Below, piece by piece: positions 18,522 through 24,691 of a DNA stretch of 57,058 bases. The position numbers and the translations under genes are program-made. The notes beneath the pieces are model-generated. The model did not search any database and was not told where the DNA came from. It saw only the letters and a program-made list of their open reading frames with translations. The stretch covers positions 1 through 57,058 of the forward strand of contig DASXKV010000060.1 in NCBI GenBank assembly GCA_036496605.1, given 5' to 3'. How positions within the stretch are numbered: position 1 is the stretch's first letter; each line of letters begins with the position of its first letter. Origin of the DNA: Gemmatimonadaceae bacterium (GTDB lineage Bacteria > Gemmatimonadota > Gemmatimonadetes > Gemmatimonadales > Gemmatimonadaceae).

Positions 18522-18992
18522 TCACAACCCGAACTGGCGCAGGTGATGGTCGATGTGGCGGTATGCCCAACGGCACCATTCCGCCTCGTTGAGCGAGCCA
18601 AACAAGTAGTGTTTGGAAAGTCGCCCCTTCCCTACTGCTACGAGAAAGCGCTCGGTTGCTGTCTCGAGCAATGCGATGTCTGCCGCGAAGTGTGGGCTCG
18701 GTGGTGTGCCGCCGATGAGCTGATCTGCTTCCGGTCGTGTTTTCATACCGTGAGGCCAGGGCAACGGTGCGTATAACGCGGTCCACTTGAGCAAAGTCCT
18801 ATCGACGAGCGTCGGAGCAGGCATCGTACTCCGGACCGTCCGATCTCCGAAAAGGTTGCGGAAGGCGTCTGTCAGGTGACAGACCATCTGACGCGCCGTC
18901 ATTCGCCCCCACCGGCCGGGCATATCGGGATCCAGGCGGTGCAGGCGTTGGAGTATTCTTTCGCGATCACGTCGCCGGCTCAGTGTTCTCAT
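18522..18992 (-). CDS. DinB-superfamily DUF1569-like protein
   Basis: A 156-residue four-helix-bundle protein. The N-terminal helix pair contains WGRMTARQMVCHLTDAFR and the C-terminus ends CRWAYRHIDHHLRQFGL; the His residues in CHLTD and HIDHH are placed as the metal ligands of DinB-like proteins. Members are putative metal-dependent enzymes, some using low-molecular-weight thiols, but most are uncharacterised. I prefer the ATG at 18992 to the TTG six codons upstream. It is convergent with tetR across the repeat array. Confidence 0.72.
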   Translation of the reverse strand: MRTLSRRRDRERILQRLHRLDPDMPGRWGRMTARQMVCHLTDAFRNLFGDRTVRSTMPAPTLVDRTLLKWTALYAPLPWPHGMKTRPEADQLIGGTPPSPHFAADIALLETATERFLVAVGKGRLSKHYLFGSLNEAEWCRWAYRHIDHHLRQFGL

Positions 18993-19036
18993 GGCCGGCC
19001 GGATCCGCAAAAGTCATTCGCGCTCCGCTTGGCGGA

Positions 19037-19066
19037 TTGGCACTCTCGAGGCATTCGTGGTACACT
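19037..19066 (+). promoter_or_regulatory. Promoter placed for a leaderless transcript
   Basis: TTGGCA (19037-19042) and TACACT (19061-19066) are 18 bp apart. The -10 box ends only seven bases before the ATG at 19074, so transcription would start at or next to the start codon. No Shine-Dalgarno sequence is present, which agrees with a leaderless mRNA. Confidence 0.5.
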
Positions 19067-19073
19067 GGGCACC

Positions 19074-19520
19074 ATGTCGATAGCGTGGCAACCGTATCGC
19101 GAACCCCTTTCGGCGACACTCGCTCGCACCCTCGCGATCGCTCTCCTCCTCGGCGCCGTACTCACTCGCTTCTGGGGCGGTGGCGTCGGCCGCTGGCCGA
19201 TGGCCACCCTGTTGATGGTGTGGCCATCGTTAGGTGGTCACTATGTGGAGCTGTGGTTTCTCAATTGGCTGCGGCCTCGACTTTCCAGCGTGCGCAACAT
19301 CCAGGTGGGAGCACGCATCGCCGTGTGGTTCGCAGGCGGCATCGTGCTGGCACTCGGCATGACCCTGACCGGCAACGCCGCTGGCTATTCTCTTCCCGCG
19401 TTCCGGTTGAGCTGGTGGGTCGCAGGTCTCGCTGGGCTTGGCTTCATCGCCGTCGAGCTCGTGGCGCAGCTCGCGTTATTATTTCGCGGTCGACCGAGTT
19501 TTTACGACGGACGCGGCTGA
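19074..19520 (+). CDS. Small integral membrane protein (unknown function)
   Basis: A 148-residue protein with four likely membrane helices: TLARTLAIALLLGAVLTRF, MATLLMVWPSLGGHYVELWF, IAVWFAGGIVLALGMTLTG and WVAGLAGLGFIAVELVAQLA. No signal peptide or catalytic motif was seen. The start was chosen at 19074 because the promoter-like boxes end just upstream and the upstream in-frame extension overlaps the divergent gene. It contains one copy of the CGTTAGG motif, read as Ser-Leu(TTA)-Gly. No family was recognised. Confidence 0.6.
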   Translation: MSIAWQPYREPLSATLARTLAIALLLGAVLTRFWGGGVGRWPMATLLMVWPSLGGHYVELWFLNWLRPRLSSVRNIQVGARIAVWFAGGIVLALGMTLTGNAAGYSLPAFRLSWWVAGLAGLGFIAVELVAQLALLFRGRPSFYDGRG

Positions 19521-19631
19521 CGGGCGGTTACCCCGGCGCGCCGGGCTACAATTTGGCTCGGCGGAGCAGTTGGGCGTTGATGGCGACAATCACCGTGATC
19601 GCCGACATCAGTGCCGCGCCGTGTACTCCGA

Positions 19632-20741
19632 TCATGGAGTGAGTACCCGAAGCACCGGGTGGCCGTCGATGTTCTCGAGAGGGAGATAGACGCGATGCGT
19701 TCGCGGATCGACGGCAACCGTGTGCGCATGAGCCGCTCTGATCTCGCCCACGGGATGCAGGGTTGCGCCGTCGGCGACGAAGCTGCTCAGAACACCGCCC
19801 TCGGATGCGATGTAGAGTCGTCGCCACGCAGGGTCCCAGGCCAGCACATCGGGATCGTCGCCGACGGTGTGTGACGACAGCACCTTCATCGTATGTAGGT
19901 CCACGACAAGGAGCTTTCCGTTGCCCTCACACGAGACGAACGCCAGTCGCCCTGGTTCGTCGATCGCGAAGCCATGCGGATGATCGGAGCCTGGTAGATC
20001 GTATCGAGCCACGATCTTGTCGGTCGCCGGATCGATGGCGACGAGCTGATTGCGTGTTTGTACGGCAACGAGAATGCAGTGCGACACCGAGTCGTAATGG
20101 GTGTTCCCTGCTTCGCCGCCCAGATCGATCGTCGCGATCTTCTTGTTGGTCCGCGCGTCGATCACGACGTCCGCGCCCCCCGACTCGTCGGACACGAATA
20201 CCTTGTGTTCTGCCGGCGCGTAGGCGATGCCGTCGGGAAAGCGGATCCCACCAATGTGTGCGACGACCTTGAGCGTTTGATCATCGATCGCGACCACTTC
20301 GTGATTGCCGGCCGCCGAGGCGTATACGGTATTGTGCTCCGCTACGACCCAGATTCCTGTCACGCGAGGAGTACCGTTCACCTCGGCGACCACGCGTGAC
20401 GAGTCGAGATCGAACACGACGACGCGGCCCGCGTTCATGTGACTCATGTAGAGGCGGCCTTTCGCCGGATCGACACTCTGATAGTCGAAACGATTGGCCG
20501 GCCCGGGAAGCGGAATATCTCGCAGGACGCGCAGCGGTCCGCGCGCCGCGCCGGCGACGGCCACGGCGGACGCGGACCAGCCAGCAGGGGTCATCGAGTT
20601 GGCTAATGCCACACAGGTCCTGGCTTGACCGCTGACGTCAGAGGGGACTGTCCACGCGAGAGCCGTAGAGGCGATCACGAGTCGTCGAATACAGAGTCTC
20701 CCGTCGACTCGACGCCATGTGAAATTTTCGTCTCGTTTCAT
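19632..20741 (-). CDS. YncE/YVTN-family beta-propeller protein, exported
   Basis: A 369-residue protein with an N-terminal signal (about residues 18-40, ending DVSGQA) and then regular propeller blades: NRFDYQSVDPAKGRLYMSHM, GRVVVFDLDSSRVVAEVNGT, NHEVVAIDDQTLKVVAHIGG, NQLVAIDPATDKIVARYDLP, GKLLVVDLHTMKVLSSHTVG. Seven YVTN-like blades fit the length. Such proteins are periplasmic or surface propellers that bind ligands or partner proteins, and usually no enzyme activity is known. A hydrophobic peptide (MIGVHGAALMSAITVIVAIN) lies in another frame just downstream, probably a fragment of something else. Confidence 0.78.
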   Translation of the reverse strand: MKRDENFTWRRVDGRLCIRRLVIASTALAWTVPSDVSGQARTCVALANSMTPAGWSASAVAVAGAARGPLRVLRDIPLPGPANRFDYQSVDPAKGRLYMSHMNAGRVVVFDLDSSRVVAEVNGTPRVTGIWVVAEHNTVYASAAGNHEVVAIDDQTLKVVAHIGGIRFPDGIAYAPAEHKVFVSDESGGADVVIDARTNKKIATIDLGGEAGNTHYDSVSHCILVAVQTRNQLVAIDPATDKIVARYDLPGSDHPHGFAIDEPGRLAFVSCEGNGKLLVVDLHTMKVLSSHTVGDDPDVLAWDPAWRRLYIASEGGVLSSFVADGATLHPVGEIRAAHAHTVAVDPRTHRVYLPLENIDGHPVLRVLTP

Positions 20742-20996
20742 TGTCGTTATGCGTCGTTACGGTTGGTTGGTGAGGCACCTCCCGGGAGCCCCAGCCAATC
20801 TTGTGCGTTGCCCCACGTTACGAAGTCGTGAATCGCGGCGTCAGAGTACTCGCGGGTCCTCGTGGAGCGGTCATTTTTGACCTCTCCCGTGGGTCACGCG
20901 TCATAGGATCGAAGAGCACCCCCCCGTCACCACACCACAGTACAAGGTGAGCTCTGACCTTGCCGATCACGCAGGCCCCAGAGTGAGAGGAGAACA

Positions 20997-21959
20997 ATGC
21001 GAATTGAATTTTCGAGCAGCTGCGCCATCGGACTGGCTATGGCTCTCCTCCTGGGAGCGGCCCCGACGGCGCGAGCGCAACAGCAGGATCCGCCGCGAAA
21101 GACGACGTCGTCGCGCCGGATTCCCGTGACCAAGGACCGGCCGGCGCGCCCTGCACCGGCGGCGGCGCCCGTCGCCACGCAGCGCGTGAATCAGGATTCC
21201 ATCGCGGCCGCCGAGCGCGCCCGGCAGGACTCCATTGCCTCCGCGGAGCGCGCCCGGCAGGACGAGCGCGCCCGGCAGGAGCAGATGCGCAATGACTCCA
21301 TCAAAGTCGCCGAGCAACAGCGTCAGGATTCCATCGCGGCCGCGGACGCGGCCCGGCAGGACTCCATCGCTCGAGCTCACGACAAAACGCAATCGCGAGA
21401 GGCCCTCCGGTTGGCCCGTCGCAATAACAGCGGCTTCTACATGGCGATCGCCGGCGGCAGCACGATGCCGATGGGCGACCTCAAGACAAATCCCGCCAGC
21501 AGCTACAACATGGGCTGGAACGTCACGGTCCCCTTCGGCTGGGACTTCAACAGCTTCCCCCTCGGGATCCGCTTCGACCTGGCGATGGACAACCTGCTGG
21601 GCAAGGCGAACTTGATGGATGCATTCGGCAACCCGATGAAGAACGTCGTTATCTACTCGGGGAGCGGCGGCCTGAAGCTGAATGTGCCGCTGTTCCGGAC
21701 GGCGAGTCGCTTCTACCTCATCGGCGGCGCCGGCGCACATCGTATCACCGGATACGCGACGGCCACGGATAGCGTCCAGACAATCAAGGATGCCAAGACC
21801 GACATCGGCTGGTACGGCGGCGCTGGCTTCAACTTCCGCTTCGGCAAGACGGCGCTCTTTGTCGAGTCGCGCTACATCAACGTGAACGCGAAGCAGCCGG
21901 CCGGCTTCGCGTACGAGAAAGCGAACTACCTCCCGATCATCCTCGGCTTCCAGTTCTAG
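20997..21959 (+). CDS. Outer-membrane beta-barrel protein with N-terminal hendecad coiled-coil repeat
   Basis: A 320-residue outer-membrane protein. Signal peptide 1-27 (MALLLGAAPTARAQ), a Pro/Ala-rich linker to about residue 60, then a charged helical region (62-135) built of 11-residue units such as RQDSIASAERA and RQDSIAAADAA, and a C-terminal eight-stranded-type barrel (140-320) ending in the aromatic PIILGFQF expected for BAM recognition. AGAGGAG lies just before the ATG. Hendecads suggest a right-handed coiled coil that could span the periplasm or contact peptidoglycan. A strong hairpin terminator follows. The function is unknown; the architecture resembles porin-like proteins of this phylum. 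Confidence 0.8.
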   Translation: MRIEFSSSCAIGLAMALLLGAAPTARAQQQDPPRKTTSSRRIPVTKDRPARPAPAAAPVATQRVNQDSIAAAERARQDSIASAERARQDERARQEQMRNDSIKVAEQQRQDSIAAADAARQDSIARAHDKTQSREALRLARRNNSGFYMAIAGGSTMPMGDLKTNPASSYNMGWNVTVPFGWDFNSFPLGIRFDLAMDNLLGKANLMDAFGNPMKNVVIYSGSGGLKLNVPLFRTASRFYLIGGAGAHRITGYATATDSVQTIKDAKTDIGWYGGAGFNFRFGKTALFVESRYINVNAKQPAGFAYEKANYLPIILGFQF

Positions 21960-21980
21960 TCGAGCGAATCAGCATCGTTT

Positions 21981-22025
21981 CGAGCACGGCGCCGCCTCGC
22001 AATCCGCGAGGCGGCGCCGTGCTCG
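21981..22025 (+). terminator. Strong 20-bp perfect hairpin terminator
   Basis: Arms 21981-22000 and 22006-22025 are exact reverse complements (20 bp, mostly G and C) around the 5-nt loop AATCC, starting 22 bp after the barrel gene stop. Instead of a T-run, the stem is followed at once by the CGTTAGGC octamer (22024). On the minus strand it would also end the convergent SRPBCC gene, making it bidirectional. Confidence 0.75.
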
Positions 22026-22036
22026 TTAGGCTGGTT

Positions 22037-22609
22037 TCATTGACGTGTCTCCGACGATCGTGCCGGCATTCTCGAACGACTGCCTTGTATGAACTTCTTA
22101 CGTCCACCGGTGAGATCGATCGCAACGGACATTGCATCGAAGAAGATTGTCGTCGCGCTGGCATGGCCGGCGTACCGGTCGAGGGCGGCCTTCCACGCCA
22201 GTTTGTAGCCGCCATGTGTTCGCCGCGCCTCGGAGCTCATTTTCTCCCAGCCGGTCGACAACAGCTCGACGCGCGTGCTAGTGCCGTCGGGTACAAATGA
22301 TACCTCGACATACTGCGCATCCGATGCGTCGCGAGACGAATGGAACGTGAACGCCACTCGCGTCGGCGGTTCCAGCAGCTTGACGGTTCCCCAGAGGAAA
22401 CGCGTTCCGTCGTGATGTTCCTCGTAAATACTTCCACCGGTCCGACATTCGAAAACGACTCGGCGTACGCGGCGCCCGCCAATCGAGAGCGCGACACGAG
22501 GCCACCACTTCGCAAAGTCTGCGGTGAACCGCTGGTACGCCGCTTCCGGACTCCAGGACACGACAACGGATCGACGAATGGGCGCAACCGCATCTGTCTC
22601 CTCTGTCAT
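22037..22609 (-). CDS. SRPBCC (AHSA1/START-like) domain protein
   Basis: A 190-residue protein of the activator-of-Hsp90-ATPase-like SRPBCC fold. Landmarks are the first strand and helix (RRSVVVSWSPEAAYQRFTAD), FAKWWPRVALSIGG, SIYEEHHDGTRFLWGTVKLL, PPTRVAFTFHSSRDA and the long C-terminal helix region EARRTHGGYKLAWKAALDRY. These small hydrophobic-pocket proteins bind lipids or hydrophobic ligands, and many are of unknown role. The last ~35 residues are beyond the usual domain. No signal peptide was seen. It ends near the shared terminator and lies downstream of a hydrolase gene on the same strand. Confidence 0.8.
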   Translation of the reverse strand: MTEETDAVAPIRRSVVVSWSPEAAYQRFTADFAKWWPRVALSIGGRRVRRVVFECRTGGSIYEEHHDGTRFLWGTVKLLEPPTRVAFTFHSSRDASDAQYVEVSFVPDGTSTRVELLSTGWEKMSSEARRTHGGYKLAWKAALDRYAGHASATTIFFDAMSVAIDLTGGRKKFIQGSRSRMPARSSETRQ

Positions 22610-22643
22610 CTGCGTCGGCCTCTTGTCCGAGTGTGGCGTGCCG

Positions 22644-23639
22644 TTAGGCGCTGGCGGTGAGCCACTGAATGATGCTTGTCATGGCCTCTCTGTCCAGCGT
22701 TGCGTCAGGAGCGTTGTAGCTTGTAAGCGCCTGGGCGGCGTTCAGCTCCGACCGCGGTCGCGACTCGTGCTTCAGCACGTGATTCGCATCGTCGGGGAAG
22801 AGAACGCTGACGAGCGCACGTCCAGCCGCGGCGCGCTGCAGTGGTTCGCCATCGGCGCGCCAGTCGACCTGGATGTCTTTCTTCCCGATCACGATGAGCG
22901 TGGGCACGTCGATCTGCGCGAGGAGCGGCGCGCCGTCGCTCATCCAGAGCTCGCGCGCGAAGGGCAGATTCGCCGGTGCGGCGAGACCGTCCAGCAGCGC
23001 CCGAAAGCCCGCGGGAAGTGACGGATCGGGAGCAATCGGCTCGCCCGCAAGAAAACGAGCGATGGCCGCATCGTAGAGCGCCATCACCGCGTCGCCATTC
23101 GGGAGACTGGCGGCTTGTGCAGCAAGCTGTGATCGTGCGACAGCGCCGACACTCCGACCAGGTGGCGAGATCAGTACGAGGCCGGCAAAGGGAATCTCGG
23201 GGGCGTGGAGCTGGTAGTTGAGCGCGTGAAGCGTACCCTCGCTGTTCGCGACGGCGAAGATTCTGTCTGCGCGAACGAACGACCGATCGGCGAGGGCACG
23301 AACTGCTCCCGCGAGCTCGTCGACGTGACCCTGCATGCTCACCTTGCCGATCATGCGCTGGACATTCTCCCGCGCCTGCGGCCCCGAGGCCCGCTTGTCG
23401 TAGCGCAGCGAGGCGAATCCGGCGCGCGAGAGCTCGTCGGCAATGAGTCGTGCACTGCCGTTGGTTCCTGGAAGGAGTGGCGAGTTCCAGTCGCGGTCCG
23501 TCGGGCCGCTCCCTGCCACAAATACTATCCCACAGAATGGCCCGTTGCCTAACGGGCGTAATAAAGAACCACGCACTGTCATCGAGTCGATCTGCCACTC
23601 GACGTCGGAGGCTTCACTCTGATGGGTCATCGCGAGCAT
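22644..23639 (-). CDS. Alpha/beta-fold serine hydrolase (peptidase/esterase-like)
   Basis: A 331-residue cytoplasmic hydrolase without signal peptide. Landmarks are VFVAGSGPTDRDWNSPLLPG (oxyanion region typical of the YqiA/peptidase S15-like bacterial group), LSRAGFASLRYDKRASG, nucleophile Ser in FAVANSEGTLHAL (the usual G-x-S-x-G has Ala for the first Gly), acid Asp in VIGKKDIQVDW and His in PDDANHVLKHE. The ATG at 23639 was chosen; an upstream in-frame extension is not hydrolase-like. Its stop codon TAA lies inside a CGTTAGGC octamer. The substrate is unknown. Confidence 0.8.
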   Translation of the reverse strand: MLAMTHQSEASDVEWQIDSMTVRGSLLRPLGNGPFCGIVFVAGSGPTDRDWNSPLLPGTNGSARLIADELSRAGFASLRYDKRASGPQARENVQRMIGKVSMQGHVDELAGAVRALADRSFVRADRIFAVANSEGTLHALNYQLHAPEIPFAGLVLISPPGRSVGAVARSQLAAQAASLPNGDAVMALYDAAIARFLAGEPIAPDPSLPAGFRALLDGLAAPANLPFARELWMSDGAPLLAQIDVPTLIVIGKKDIQVDWRADGEPLQRAAAGRALVSVLFPDDANHVLKHESRPRSELNAAQALTSYNAPDATLDREAMTSIIQWLTASA

Positions 23640-23697
23640 AGGCGTCAGAATCTGCCACGAACAATCTTCGGCCGTTAGATACACGGTCCTTCCGCTC

Positions 23698-23850
23698 CTA
23701 TAAAACCGCTCGATAGCGCTCCCACTGACCGCGCAGTGCCGTAAGAAACGCGATGAATGCTGGGTCAGCGCGGATGTTATCGAGATTCGGATCTCGGGCG
23801 AAGGAGGGATAGCATGGCCAGCCGTCATCGGGCCGCGCGCTCCAGCCAAT
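23698..23850 (-). pseudogene. 3' remnant of a TPR-containing protein (kinase/adenylate-cyclase-type tail)
   Basis: The last ~45 codons before the stop at 23698 read DGWPCYPSFARDPNLDNIRA, then FIAFLTALRGQWERYRAV. This is the characteristic C-terminal tail of long TPR proteins that follow Ser/Thr kinase or regulator domains in this phylum. Upstream in the frame there is no TPR or kinase sequence. I read it as the surviving end of a deleted gene. It rests on motif memory. Confidence 0.5.
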
Positions 23851-23916
23851 GAATGGCATCATGCGGCGCAAGTTGAGTGACGTGCCGAAGGATCCTGGCA
23901 GCAAGTGTCTTTTGGT

Positions 23917-24248
23917 CGGTCCCCGACGCGTACACCTCCCGGGCCGGACTCGCTGTCGCGTTTTGGCCGAACCTTGGAATGTCCGCGAATCTGGGTGCAC
24001 GGATCGACGGCCAACCGGTGCGGGACCTGATCGGTGGCGGCGATGCCGGTTTTCGTCGCCCAGGTTTTTCGGTCGCACTCGATCCGGGAATAGCGATCAC
24101 CCTCGGACCTAACGAGGTAACAGTGAATGCGCCCATTCGAGTGGCCGCCAACCGCATGGCGAGCATATATGATCTGTCGACGGGTAAACCCGGTGGAGGC
24201 GATTTCGCGTCGTCGCTGATTTTCGTCGGGTATTCCGTGCGGAACTGA
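23917..24248 (+). pseudogene. 3' remnant of an outer-membrane protein gene
   Basis: An open frame of ~110 codons reads YTSRAGLAVAFWPNLGMSAN, then GGGDAGFRRPGFSVALDPGI, NEVTVNAPIRVAANRMAS and ends SSLIFVGYSVRN. Alternating small and aromatic residues and the final strand resemble the last strands of a barrel from the phenol-degradation/transporter-like outer-membrane family. There is no plausible start or signal peptide. It overlaps the opposite-strand remnant region, so this ~0.7 kb gap between the hydrolase and padR holds two gene ends and no intact gene. Confidence 0.5.
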
Positions 24249-24303
24249 TGCGCGTTGGCGCCTAGCCCCGCTCGGCGACGCGCTCGATGGCTCACGCAGC
24301 ACC

Positions 24304-24363
24304 CTTGGTGTTGACGTTCGACACCAAGGCGACCATGGTTATGGTGTCGACAATCGACACCAT
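24304..24363 (+). promoter_or_regulatory. Two PadR-type operators overlapping the padR start codon
   Basis: Site 1 (24304-24328) has arms CTTGGTGTTGA and TCGACACCAAG around CGT, with one mismatch. Site 2 (24341-24363) has perfect 10-bp arms ATGGTGTCGA and TCGACACCAT around CAA. Both contain the core GTGTCGA/TCGACAC. Site 2 runs into the ATG of padR (24362). Protein binding there would block the promoter or early elongation, the expected autoregulation of a padR-ADOP pair. No Shine-Dalgarno sequence precedes the ATG. Confidence 0.75.
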
Positions 24364-24691
24364 GACCACACGCCTCGACCTGCTCCAGGGAACGCTCGAT
24401 CTCCTCATCCTTCGCACGCTCGCGGCCGGCCCGCGCCACGGGTGGGCCGTCTCCGAGCGCATTCAGGAGACGTCGCGCGACGTGCTCCGCGTGAATCAAG
24501 GCTCACTGTACCCCGCCCTGCATCGACTCGAGCAACAAGGATGGATCTCGTCGGACTGGGGGGTCTCGGAGCTTGGCCGTCGCGCGAGGTTCTACCAACT
24601 CACGCCCGCTGGACGCAAGCAGTTGCGTGACGAGTCAGAACAATGGGCGCAATTCTCGGCAGCGGTCGGCCGCGTGCTACGATTCGCATGA
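24362..24691 (+). CDS. PadR-family transcriptional repressor (first copy)
   Basis: A 109-residue PadR protein of the short type found with ADOP permeases. The winged helix shows LDLLQGTLDLLILRTLAAGP, RHGWAVSERIQETSRDVLRV, NQGSLYPALHRLEQQGWISS and GRRARFYQLTPAGRKQL. No separate ligand domain is present; dimerisation is by the C-terminal helix. I placed the start at 24362, where the typical MTTRLDLLQGTLD begins; an in-frame extension upstream runs through the operators. The stop overlaps the permease start (ATGA), so the two are translated together. Confidence 0.93.
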   Translation: MTTRLDLLQGTLDLLILRTLAAGPRHGWAVSERIQETSRDVLRVNQGSLYPALHRLEQQGWISSDWGVSELGRRARFYQLTPAGRKQLRDESEQWAQFSAAVGRVLRFA

